Source: Gammaproteobacteria bacterium 28-57-27 (GTDB taxonomy: Bacteria; Pseudomonadota; Gammaproteobacteria; Halothiobacillales; Halothiobacillaceae). From it: a DNA stretch of 55,000 nucleotides. The stretch is from positions 1 through 55,000 of the forward strand of contig NCGK01000021.1 in assembly GCA_002281735.1 (NCBI GenBank), given 5' to 3'. The notes below the pieces were generated by a model that was not told the DNA's origin, searched no databases, and was given only the letters and a program-made list of their open reading frames with translations. A program made the position numbers and the translations under genes. Below, one piece after another: positions 38,581 through 46,288 of the stretch; the first letter of the stretch is position 1, and every line of letters starts with the position of its first letter.

Positions 38581-38884
38581 CAAGCGGTACTTCGGTCATT
38601 ACGCCGTCGGCAGTCTGGCGATGCGCCTTGAGGTTATTGGCACGGGCGAAACCAAGAATCTGTTCGTACATGGCCGGCGCCTGTTCCTTGAGCAGTGGCT
38701 CAATGGCCAGGCATTTTTCACCCTTGATATTGACCGGGTGCAGGCGTTCAGAGAACACGAGGCGGTGTTGCGCGAAGGTGGCATCCCAGCTGGATAGGCG
38801 GTCAATCCAGTCGCTGGGGCGGAAACGCTTGCCGTCTTGCGTCACACTTTCGATGATGTAGCGGAAGGACTGTGCCTGTTCCAT
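38570..38884 (-). CDS. DUF3579-like small protein
   Basis: 104 residues. The pattern [15 protein letters not shown] followed by [20 protein letters not shown] fits DUF3579, a small family of unknown function common in beta- and gammaproteobacteria. It overlaps rimO by 11 bases, suggesting co-translation and perhaps a linked role; that link is inference. No membrane segment or known catalytic motif is visible. Confidence 0.75.
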   Translation of the reverse strand: MEQAQSFRYIIESVTQDGKRFRPSDWIDRLSSWDATFAQHRLVFSERLHPVNIKGEKCLAIEPLLKEQAPAMYEQILGFARANNLKAHRQTADGVMTEVPLDDL

Positions 38885-39006
38885 GGGTATACTCTGACGT
38901 TTGATTGAAAATTGGTCGCTATTCTATGTGAAACACGGGGTGTCCGCACTTTGAACATGCGTAGTGAAACAACAGTTTGCTTTGGACGTGCGATGGGGAG
39001 CGATAC

Positions 39007-39510
39007 ATGAGCGATGTTTTGGTGCTCAATACCGGCGGAACCTTCAACAAGCGCTATGACCCGATCAAGGGTGAATTGTTTGTGCCGCAGGATAATCACG
39101 CAGTGGAGGCCATCGTGGCCGAGTTCCACGGGAATCTGTCTTGCCGTATTCAAGGGCTGCTGTACAAGGACAGTTTGGAGATGAATGAACAGGATCGTGC
39201 CGTGATGACGCAGGCGATTCTTGATGCCGATGAGACCCGCGTGCTGGTGGTGCATGGCACCGACACCATGCACCTGAGTGCGGCGTGCCTCGCACAGGCC
39301 TGTCCAGCCAAGCGCATTGTGCTGACCGGAGCCATGTTGCCGTATGCTTTGGGTGCGCAGGAAGCTGTAACAAATTTTGCCTTGAGCCTGGGTTGGTTGC
39401 TGGCGGGATATGCGCCGGGGGTTTGCATCGGTATGCATGGCCTGGTTTTGCCCCATGCGCAAATCGTCAAAGACCGGCAGAATGGCGTGTTTCGTGCGGT
39501 ATCGGGCTGA
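39007..39510 (+). CDS. Stand-alone asparaginase N-terminal domain protein
   Basis: 167 residues. It has VLNTGGTFNKRYDPIKGEL (TGGT catalytic-threonine motif) and VVHGTDTMHLSAA (second Thr-Asp motif), both in the N-terminal domain of asparaginases, but no C-terminal domain. Similar short proteins form a family of their own, so this is probably not a truncation. Whether it hydrolyses asparagine is unknown. The ATG at 39007 has a good GGGGAG site. A MITE lies 34 bases downstream. Confidence 0.82.
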   Translation: MSDVLVLNTGGTFNKRYDPIKGELFVPQDNHAVEAIVAEFHGNLSCRIQGLLYKDSLEMNEQDRAVMTQAILDADETRVLVVHGTDTMHLSAACLAQACPAKRIVLTGAMLPYALGAQEAVTNFALSLGWLLAGYAPGVCIGMHGLVLPHAQIVKDRQNGVFRAVSG

Positions 39511-39544
39511 TTGTCCGATGGTTGCCCAAAGTCATTACGTTATC

Positions 39545-39648
39545 CAAGGCTTACGCAAAACCGCCCCAGCGGTGTTCAAGCGCCTCGCCGTACTCGGTGT
39601 ACTGTCTTCGGCGCTTTGCCTTGCTGGAACACTTTTGCGTAAGTCCTA
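39545..39648. mobile_element. 104-bp MITE-like element between the asparaginase-like gene and dcd
   Basis: Near-inverse ends, CAAGGCTTACGCAAAA and TTTTGCGTAAGTCCTA, share a perfect 11-bp core and are flanked by the direct repeat TTATC (39540-39544 and 39649-39653). The interior is palindromic (CAAGCGCC/GGCGCTTTG). No gene is inside. Only 25 bases separate it from the dcd start. It shares end sequence with the element at 40310-40474. Confidence 0.7.
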
Positions 39649-39673
39649 TTATCAATTGAGCTGGAGTTATTGA

Positions 39674-40240
39674 ATGAGTATCCAATCCGATCACTGGATT
39701 CGGCGCATGGCGCAGCAACATGGCATGATCGAACCGTTTGAACCTGGGCAGGTGCGTGAGGCGCACGGCCAGCGCATTATTTCCTATGGCACGTCGAGCT
39801 ATGGCTACGATGTGCGTTGTGCCGACGAGTTCCGGATTTTTACCAATATCAACAGTACGATTGTGGACCCGAAAAACTTTGATGAAAAAAGTTTTGTCTC
39901 GGTCAAATCGGATGTGTGCATCATTCCGCCCAACTCGTTTGCCTTGGCGCGCACGGTCGAGTACTTCCGCATTCCGCGCTCGGTGCTGACCATTTGTCTG
40001 GGAAAAAGCACCTATGCGCGTTGCGGCATTATCGTGAATGTCACGCCGCTGGAGCCGGAGTGGGAGGGGCACGTGACACTGGAGTTTTCCAACACCACGC
40101 CGCTGCCTGCGAAAATTTACGCCAATGAGGGTGTGGCACAGATGTTGTTCCTTGGCGCCGACGAAGTGTGCGATGTGTCGTACAAGGATCGCGGCGGCAA
40201 ATATATGGGGCAGACTGGGGTGACCTTGCCCAGGGCGTAA
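39674..40240 (+). CDS. dcd: dCTP deaminase
   Basis: 188 residues. It deaminates dCTP to dUTP for dTTP synthesis. Family blocks include [18 protein letters not shown], the active-site region [20 protein letters not shown], and [16 protein letters not shown] precedes the ATG at 39674. The nearest upstream DNA is the MITE, so transcription must start inside it or come from the asparaginase-like gene. Confidence 0.97.
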   Translation: MSIQSDHWIRRMAQQHGMIEPFEPGQVREAHGQRIISYGTSSYGYDVRCADEFRIFTNINSTIVDPKNFDEKSFVSVKSDVCIIPPNSFALARTVEYFRIPRSVLTICLGKSTYARCGIIVNVTPLEPEWEGHVTLEFSNTTPLPAKIYANEGVAQMLFLGADEVCDVSYKDRGGKYMGQTGVTLPRA

Positions 40241-40309
40241 AACAAGTTAGCCACAGAGACCACAGAGTTCACGGAGAGTAAAGCGACTGGGACTGGGTTG
40301 GTTCATAAA

Positions 40310-40474
40310 TAGGACTTACGCAGAATCGCAGTTTCACTCCCTCCCCCTCGCTACGCTCTCCCGCGAGGTGGCTAAAGTCGTAGGGTGGATGCGCTGCGCT
40401 TATCCACCCTACTGTGTTCCCGCGAGGGGATAGGGGGCTAAATCCTCGTTTTGCCTAGTTTTGCGTAAGTCCTA
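40310..40474. mobile_element. 165-bp MITE-like element, nested
   Basis: Perfect 13-bp ends TAGGACTTACGCA (40310-40322) and TGCGTAAGTCCTA (40462-40474) are flanked by the 5-bp direct repeat ATAAA (40305-40309 and 40475-40479). No transposase is inside. It lies between the arms of a CCACAGAG pair and itself contains the palindrome at 40369-40417. Confidence 0.8.
40369..40417. repeat. GTAGGGTGGAT palindrome inside the MITE
   Basis: GTAGGGTGGAT (40380-40390) and ATCCACCCTAC (40402-40412) form 11-bp arms. The surrounding 49 bases are bounded by a 10-bp direct repeat TCCCGCGAGG (40359-40368 and 40418-40427). This suggests that the palindrome was inserted into the MITE. Confidence 0.65.
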
Positions 40475-40543
40475 ATAAATTGAGAGATAGGTTTTGAGCC
40501 TCCTCAGTGTTCTCTGTGATCTCTGTGGCTAAATTGACGAGTT

Positions 40544-41197
40544 TTAACGCAATGAAATATGCGGCCAGCCACGGCGTGCGGCTTCGGCAGTCAGTACAGG
40601 GTCAGCATCCACGGCGACCGGGTGGGTGACCTGCTCCAAAAGCGGCAAATCATTGCGTGAGTCGCTGTAAAACCAGGTTTTTTCAAACGCGGCTCCTTGT
40701 GCTTGCGTCCAGTCGTGCAGGGCTTTGATTTTGCCTTGCTGGAAGGTGGGCGTGCCGAGGTAGTGACCGGTGTAGCGTCCATCCTGCATTTCGGGTTGAG
40801 TGGCAAGAATGTCCCTCACGCCCAGGCGGCGCGCAATCGGCTCGGTGACAAAAGCATTGGTCGCCGTAATGATGAGCGGGTAATCGCCACGTGCGCGGTG
40901 CTTTTCAATCAGTTCGATTGATTGCGGCAGGATGATCGGCTCAATCAACTCGCGCATGAATTCAGCATGCCACGCATTCAGTTGTTCAACGCTGTGCAGC
41001 GCAAGTGGTGCCAGCGAAAAACGCAGGAAGGCATCAATGTCCAGCGTGCCTTGTTTGTAGGCTTCGTAAAAACGCTGATTGGCGGCTTCGTACAGTTCAG
41101 GATCGACAATGCCCCGTTCGCACAGAAAGCGTCCCCATAAATAGTCGGAGTCACCGGCGAGCAGGGTGTTGTCAAGATCGAAAATGGCTAGATTCAT
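40544..41197 (-). CDS. HAD-superfamily IB hydrolase (SerB-like phosphatase)
   Basis: 217 residues. HAD motifs are present: [15 protein letters not shown] (nucleophile Asp), IITATNAF, the lysine of GKIKALHDW and [13 protein letters not shown]. It belongs with the PSP-like IB group, substrates often phosphoserine or related phosphomonoesters. In Pseudomonas a homologue sits beside rppH and ptsP, as here. The ATG at 41197 gives the canonical start but has no clear ribosome-binding site. Confidence 0.9.
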   Translation of the reverse strand: MNLAIFDLDNTLLAGDSDYLWGRFLCERGIVDPELYEAANQRFYEAYKQGTLDIDAFLRFSLAPLALHSVEQLNAWHAEFMRELIEPIILPQSIELIEKHRARGDYPLIITATNAFVTEPIARRLGVRDILATQPEMQDGRYTGHYLGTPTFQQGKIKALHDWTQAQGAAFEKTWFYSDSRNDLPLLEQVTHPVAVDADPVLTAEAARRGWPHISLR

Positions 41198-41324
41198 GGC
41201 GTTATTGAGGTTTGGAAGGAGTGAGACGCATTGTAATCGCGTATGCTTTGGGCAGATGCTTTTTTGCGCCTGCGCAACGCTTGTGGAACAATCCCTTCCA
41301 ATTACAAAATTATTGTGTTTAACC

Positions 41325-41858
41325 ATGATCGACTCAGAAGGTTATCGCCCCAATGTGGGCATCATTCTGGTGAATGCCGAAGGTCGAGTGTTTTGGGCGC
41401 GTCGTCTGGGGCATGACTCATGGCAGTTTCCGCAAGGCGGAATTCACTGCGAGGAGTCGCCGCTGGAGGCTATGTTCCGCGAATTACACGAAGAAACCGG
41501 CCTTTTGCCTGAGCATGTGCGTTTGTTGGGGAGTACGCGCGACTGGCTGCGCTATCGCTTGCCGGGCAACCTGGTGCGCAAACGCGCTTTTCCGGTGTGC
41601 ATCGGTCAGAAGCAGAAGTGGTTTTTGCTGCGTATGGTGGCGGAGGATCACAGCGTGCATTTGAATGCGACCGTGCATCCAGAGTTCGATGCGTGGCGCT
41701 GGGTGGATTTTTGGCATCCCTTGCGTGAGGTGGTGTCGTTCAAGCGTGAGGTCTACCGTCGTGCCATGCACGAACTCGCGCCGTTGGTGTCGGTGCACGA
41801 AGTTGCGGTTCAGTCTCCTTTGGGTACAAGCCCTTTGGGTCGTTTGGGGGAAGCATGA
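41325..41858 (+). CDS. rppH: RNA pyrophosphohydrolase RppH
   Basis: 177 residues. The Nudix box reads [11 protein letters not shown] then [10 protein letters not shown]. RppH removes pyrophosphate from 5'-triphosphate RNA and so starts mRNA decay by RNase E. The start [17 protein letters not shown] is typical. The stop overlaps ptsP by an ATGA, as in other gammaproteobacteria. It diverges from the HAD gene across 127 bases. Confidence 0.96.
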   Translation: MIDSEGYRPNVGIILVNAEGRVFWARRLGHDSWQFPQGGIHCEESPLEAMFRELHEETGLLPEHVRLLGSTRDWLRYRLPGNLVRKRAFPVCIGQKQKWFLLRMVAEDHSVHLNATVHPEFDAWRWVDFWHPLREVVSFKREVYRRAMHELAPLVSVHEVAVQSPLGTSPLGRLGEA

Positions 41859-44155
41859 TTCTCGATACGCTACGTCAGATTGTTGGACACGTTGGACGCG
41901 CGCGTGATTTGGATGCTGCCTTGAAAGCCATTGTGCATGGGGTGCGTGACGCCTTGGAAGTGGCGGTCAGTTCGGTGTATTTGTTGCCGCGCACGCAGGT
42001 GGGACGCCCTGATGCGCGCTTGGTGCTGATGGCAAACGAGGGTCTGGCCGCCGAGGCTGTGGGACACGTTTCGATGGGGCTGGATGAGGGTTTGGTGGGG
42101 CTGGTGGCGCAGCGCGCCGAGCCGCTGAATCTGGATAATGCGCCACTACACCCACGCTATAAGCATATCGCTAACATCGGCGAGGAGGCTTACCACGCTT
42201 TTTTGGGGGCGCCGATTTTGTTGCGTGGTGAGGTGCTGGGTGTGCTCGTCGTGCAGGATCGTGAGCCGCGCCATTTCTCTGACGATCAGGAGTCTTTTCT
42301 GGTCACGCTGGCGGCGCAGCTTGCGAGCAGTATCATCCAGGCTGAAATCAGCGAGGCCGTGATGGTGCCGACCGGCACGTCCAGTCGTCAGCTATCCCGA
42401 GCCGCCGAGCCGCTGCGCGGGGTGCCGGGGGCAAGTGGTGTAGCCTTTGGCGTGGCGGTGGTGATGTATCCGCTGGCCGATCTGGAGGGCGTGCCGGATC
42501 GCGTGTGTGATGACCCACAGCAGGAGCTCCAGCGCTTGCGTGTGGCGCGCGAAGCCGTGCGTAAAGATTTTGCTTTGTTGCGGCAGAGCATGGCCTCGCG
42601 GGTGACCGAGGAGGAGTGCGCCCTGTTTGATGCGTTTGCCATGATGCTTGATAGCGAAAGCCTGTTGCAGGGTATGGAGCGACGCATTCTTGCCGGTCAG
42701 TGGGCGCCTTCGGCTTTGCGTGACACGGTGCGCGAGTACGCGGCGGTGTTCGCAGGCATGGATGATGATTATCTGCGTCAGCGTGGCGATGATGTGCGCG
42801 ATCTGGGTAGCCGCATTCTGGAGCATTTGCAGGATGTTGAGGGGCTGGAGCTCGATTACCCTCCGCGCACAATTCTGGTGGGGCGGGAAATTACCGTCAC
42901 CCATCTGGCCAGTGTGCCGGAAGGTCGTTTGGCGGGCATCGTATCGGCGCGTGGTTCCAGTTCGTCGCATGTGGCCTTGCTGGCGCGCGCTTTGGGTGTG
43001 CCCGCCGTCATGGGGGCGACCGACCTTCCCGTTGAGCGTCTGGACGGGCGTGAGCTGTTCCTTGATGGTTATCGTGGTGCGGTGCATGTCGAGCCGCAGG
43101 GCGTGTTGCGGGAGGCACTGGAGCGCCTGGTGGGTGAGGAGGCTCAGCTTTCCGCCGAACTTGCCACGTTGCGTGATGAGCCTGCCATTACGCCAGATGG
43201 CGTGAGTGTACATTTGTATGTCAACGTCGGTCTGCTAGCCGATATGGCACCCGCGGATAATGTGGGTGCGGAGGGGATTGGGCTGTATCGCACCGAAATT
43301 CCTTTTCAGGTGCGCGATAACTTCCCTGGCGAAGATGAGCAGGCGCGAGTTTACCGCGAAGTTTTGGCGGCCTATGCGCCACGTCCGGCGGTGTTGCGTA
43401 CTCTGGATGTGGGTGGCGATAAGCCCTTGAGCTATTTCCCGATTATTGAAGACAACCCGTTTCTGGGCTGGCGCGGGATGCGTCTGACGCTCGATCACCC
43501 GGATATTTTTCTTACCCAAGTGCGTGCCATGCTGACCGCAAATGTGGGTTTGGACAACCTGCGCATTCTATTGCCGATGATTAGCGGCGTGGGTGAGCTG
43601 GATGAGGCGCTGGAGCTGATCGCGCGCGCGCGGGACGAGTTGCGCGAAGAGGGCTTGCCAATAGGCGAGGTACCCGTGGGCGTGATGATCGAAGTGCCTT
43701 CGGCGGTGTATCAGATTGATGCGCTGGCCAAGCGGGTGGATTTTCTTTCCGTGGGTACGAATGATTTGACGCAGTATTTATTGGCGGTGGATCGCAACAA
43801 TGCTCGCGTTGCGCCGTTGTATGACAGCCTGCATCCATCCGTGCTGCGTGCGCTGGCGGAAATTGTTGCCGGTGGGCGGCGCGCTAACTGTCCGGTGAGT
43901 GTGTGCGGCGAATTGGCGGGCGACCCGCTGGGTGCGTTGGTGTTGTTAGGTTTTGGCATTGGCTCCCTGAGCATGAGCGCAGGCAGCTTGCCGCGTATCA
44001 AGCGCGTGATTCGCAGTGTGCCCCTGGAACATGCGAGTCGTTTGGCGCATGCGGCGCTGGATTGTGAGCGTGGCGAAGATGTGCGTCAGCTCCTGCGTGA
44101 CGCGCTACGCAGTTACGGCTTGGGCAGTTTGGTGCGCAGTGATGCGGACGTGTGA
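41855..44155 (+). CDS. ptsP: Phosphoenolpyruvate-protein phosphotransferase PtsP (nitrogen PTS enzyme I)
   Basis: 766 residues. An N-terminal GAF domain (about 1-160) precedes an enzyme I module. The phosphohistidine is in [20 protein letters not shown], and the PEP-binding barrel has [12 protein letters not shown] and [15 protein letters not shown]. It passes phosphate from PEP to NPr and EIIA-Ntr to adjust nitrogen and potassium metabolism. NPr and EIIA genes are not in this window. Confidence 0.96.
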   Translation: MILDTLRQIVGHVGRARDLDAALKAIVHGVRDALEVAVSSVYLLPRTQVGRPDARLVLMANEGLAAEAVGHVSMGLDEGLVGLVAQRAEPLNLDNAPLHPRYKHIANIGEEAYHAFLGAPILLRGEVLGVLVVQDREPRHFSDDQESFLVTLAAQLASSIIQAEISEAVMVPTGTSSRQLSRAAEPLRGVPGASGVAFGVAVVMYPLADLEGVPDRVCDDPQQELQRLRVAREAVRKDFALLRQSMASRVTEEECALFDAFAMMLDSESLLQGMERRILAGQWAPSALRDTVREYAAVFAGMDDDYLRQRGDDVRDLGSRILEHLQDVEGLELDYPPRTILVGREITVTHLASVPEGRLAGIVSARGSSSSHVALLARALGVPAVMGATDLPVERLDGRELFLDGYRGAVHVEPQGVLREALERLVGEEAQLSAELATLRDEPAITPDGVSVHLYVNVGLLADMAPADNVGAEGIGLYRTEIPFQVRDNFPGEDEQARVYREVLAAYAPRPAVLRTLDVGGDKPLSYFPIIEDNPFLGWRGMRLTLDHPDIFLTQVRAMLTANVGLDNLRILLPMISGVGELDEALELIARARDELREEGLPIGEVPVGVMIEVPSAVYQIDALAKRVDFLSVGTNDLTQYLLAVDRNNARVAPLYDSLHPSVLRALAEIVAGGRRANCPVSVCGELAGDPLGALVLLGFGIGSLSMSAGSLPRIKRVIRSVPLEHASRLAHAALDCERGEDVRQLLRDALRSYGLGSLVRSDADV

Positions 44156-44200
44156 AGCAGGGGCGCCACGAATCACGGGTATGGGGCCTGTCATCGCTGT

Positions 44201-44245
44201 GGGTTAATACGGAGCTTTTTACTCCGCAGCCTTAACCCGTTTTTT
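44201..44245 (+). terminator. Probable terminator after ptsP
   Basis: GGGTTAA (44201-44207) pairs with TTAACCC (44232-44238), with an inner CGGAG/CTCCG stem, followed by GTTTTTT. It lies across the 3' end of the convergent PPK2 gene. Confidence 0.6.
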
Positions 44246-45709
44246 CAGCGTGTCACGCACAATCTCCAGTACGCGCAATCGCCCGAACTCTTTATTTTCG
44301 TTGGCTACCAAATGCCACGGCGCGAACTCGGTGTCGGTGCGCAGTACCATTTCATTCACCGCCAGTTCATAGGCTGGGCGTTTTTCACGATTGCGCCAGT
44401 CATCGGGGGTGATTTTGTAGTTTTTCCAAGGCGTGTTTTGACGATCTTCAAAGCGGCGTAACTGCTCCTCAGGCGAGATGTGCAGCCAAAACTTGAGCAA
44501 AAGTCCCTTGTGGTTGACCAGCTGCTCTTCAAACTCATTGATGTCGTGGTAGGCGCGCTGCCACTCGGCTTGGCTGGCGAAGCCTTCCACGCGTTCGACC
44601 AGCACGCGCCCATACCAGGAACGATCAAAAATGGCCACGCGCCCGGCACGCGGGACTTGTCGCCAAAAGCGCCATAAATAATGATGCGCAAGCTCATGCG
44701 AGCTGGGCGCGCCGTAGGGGATGACGCGGTACAGTCTTGCGTCCATACCTGCGGTGAGCTTGCGAATGGTGCCACCTTTGCCAGCCGCATCCCAGCCTTC
44801 AAACACCAGGTAGGTGCTGATGCCGAGAGCGTGGGCTCTCCACAGCAGGCTGCGTATTTCGTTTTGCATGTCGGCAAGTTCGGTGTCGTAACTGGATTTG
44901 CTGATATTGGCACTCAGGTCAACATGGTCGAGAACGGTGATACGTGCGCTGGCCGCTAAGGGCAGGGCGGGCTCTGGCGGCGGAATGTCGGCGCTGCGGC
45001 GGTTGTTTTGTACAGCCAAGCTCTTTTCGATGCCTTCCAGTAAGGTGTAGCCTGTGGCAAGGTCGCGGTAGCGTACGTCTTCGGCTTCAATCGAAAACCA
45101 TGGCGCGTCGGCGGTGTCGCTGTGGCGTAAAATGCGTTCGGCCCATTGTGCCAGGGCTTCGCGCCCTTTGATGGCAGCTTTGATGCTGGGCCAGCGATCA
45201 TCCGGCGTGGAGTGCTCTTCCTTCAGGCGTTGCTCCTGAACTTCGCTTGGCAAGTGATACCAAAACTTGAGAATCAGGGTACGGTCACTAGCGAGCATGG
45301 CCTCAAGCGCTAATATTGGCGTGAGGCGGGCATCCAAATCGCCGTTTTTAATACGCTCATGCGTGGCGTCGGTGATGATTTCGCGATACCAGCCGCCAAG
45401 GAACAGAGCGATTTCACCCGCGCCGGGCAGCACGCGCCAAAAACGCCAAAACGCCGGGCGTTCGAGTTCTTCGTCGGAGGGGTTCCAGAACGTGTGGGTT
45501 TGCAGGCCGCGCGGATCCAGCCATTCATGCAGCTTATTGACCACCTCAGCACGCCCTGATCCGTCCAGGCCTTCGATAATAATCAGCACACGTATGCCTG
45601 CAGTACGGAGGGCGCGTTGGGCTTCGAGCAAGCGTGATCGCAGTTCAGGCAGTTCTTTCTTGTAGTCTTCTTTACTGACGCTGCGGCCTAGATCAATCGA
45701 ATTGCGCAT
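44219..45709 (-). CDS. Two-domain polyphosphate kinase 2 (polyphosphate:AMP phosphotransferase type)
   Basis: 496 residues made of two PPK2 domains in tandem. The C-terminal domain (about 260-490) has an intact Walker A, EGWDAAGKGGTIRKL, and the WYGRVLVERVEG and lid regions. The N-terminal copy has EGLDGSGRAEVVNKL, with arginine replacing the P-loop lysine. That asymmetry is known for fused PPK2 enzymes such as Pap, which make ADP from AMP and polyphosphate. No ppk1 or ppx is nearby. Confidence 0.93.
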   Translation of the reverse strand: MRNSIDLGRSVSKEDYKKELPELRSRLLEAQRALRTAGIRVLIIIEGLDGSGRAEVVNKLHEWLDPRGLQTHTFWNPSDEELERPAFWRFWRVLPGAGEIALFLGGWYREIITDATHERIKNGDLDARLTPILALEAMLASDRTLILKFWYHLPSEVQEQRLKEEHSTPDDRWPSIKAAIKGREALAQWAERILRHSDTADAPWFSIEAEDVRYRDLATGYTLLEGIEKSLAVQNNRRSADIPPPEPALPLAASARITVLDHVDLSANISKSSYDTELADMQNEIRSLLWRAHALGISTYLVFEGWDAAGKGGTIRKLTAGMDARLYRVIPYGAPSSHELAHHYLWRFWRQVPRAGRVAIFDRSWYGRVLVERVEGFASQAEWQRAYHDINEFEEQLVNHKGLLLKFWLHISPEEQLRRFEDRQNTPWKNYKITPDDWRNREKRPAYELAVNEMVLRTDTEFAPWHLVANENKEFGRLRVLEIVRDTLKKRVKAAE

Positions 45710-46023
45710 GTGTGGTTCACCTTGTCAACATGGATGTGTGGCGTGATGATCCGCCGTTGTCGTATGAAGTCAACCTAGACTCAAAACCACGAGGAGTTTG
45801 TCGTAAATGCGACAATAGTCAGCGGGGTGCGTACGTAGATCGTCGCAAAGCCGCATTCCAGCGCATTCTTCACGATGGCATCTCAACGGCATGATCCATG
45901 CTGTATTCGCTTGCGTAGGCAGCACGCCGGTTGATTGCGGCTTATTGCTTTTATGTATGGGAATCATTATCATTTGCCGTGCAGTAACTCTGTAGGCATT
46001 TTTGTGGCATGGGGGCGGTATCA
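45710..46023. other. 314-base gap before feoA, no convincing gene
   Basis: Short open frames exist on both strands but none resembles a protein family or has a good start. The stretch holds a 6-bp-arm palindrome TTGTCG/CGACAA (45798-45815) and, nearer feoA, a Fur-box-like site. It serves as the upstream region of both the PPK2 gene (-) and feoAB (+). Confidence 0.6.
45959..45977 (+). promoter_or_regulatory. Fur-box-like operator upstream of feoA
   Basis: GGGAATCATTATCATTT matches the Fur consensus GATAATNATTATC, with the right half (ATTATC) perfect and mismatches in the left half. It lies about 50 bases before feoA, where iron-bound Fur could block transcription. A matching -35/-10 pair was not clear. 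Confidence 0.65.
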
Positions 46024-46251
46024 ATGAAGCTATCTTGTTTGCGTTGTGGTGAGTTGGCCTCCGTGACCTGCGTTGAGGGGGATGCGTGTTTTGTGCGGCG
46101 CTTGCAGGCTTTGGGTGTTCACCCAGGTCGAGCGGTCAACGTGGTGCGTCGCGCCGCGTTCAATGGCCCGCTGCATTTGCGTGTCGGTTCGACGGAGTTT
46201 TTCCTGCGTGCACGTGAGGCCGATGCCATTTCGGTGCAGAGCGCGGGTTAA
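46024..46251 (+). CDS. feoA: Ferrous iron transport protein FeoA
   Basis: 75 residues, the FeoA length. The SH3-like fold is seen in GDACFVRRLQALGVHPGRAV and LRVGSTEFFLRAREADAISV. It is a small cytoplasmic partner of FeoB. The ATG at 46024 follows GGGGGCGG; an ATG at 46009 lacks a site and adds five residues. Confidence 0.92.
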   Translation: MKLSCLRCGELASVTCVEGDACFVRRLQALGVHPGRAVNVVRRAAFNGPLHLRVGSTEFFLRAREADAISVQSAG

Positions 46252-46288
46252 GCGTTTTTCTTAAGCTCTCTTTGAGGGACTTTATCCC

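Larger units (their letters stand above)
40247..40532. repeat. CCACAGAG inverted-repeat pair, split by nested elements
   Basis: The left arm TTAGCCACAGAGACCACAGAG begins at 40247; the right arm ending ATCTCTGTGGCTAA is at 40501-40532. Most of this 303-base gap between dcd and the HAD gene is taken up by a MITE inserted between the arms. No coding potential is apparent. Confidence 0.8.

Noticed and set aside
39007-39510. Asparaginase gene truncated by the neighbouring MITE
   Set aside because: The stop lies 34 bases before the element and the length matches a known stand-alone family.
39285-39659. Open frame covering the MITE before dcd
   Set aside because: It overlaps the asparaginase-like gene in another frame and the palindromic element, so it is not a gene.
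45712-45894. 60-codon open frame in the PPK2-feoA gap
   Set aside because: No recognisable family, weak start, and it lies in a likely regulatory gap.
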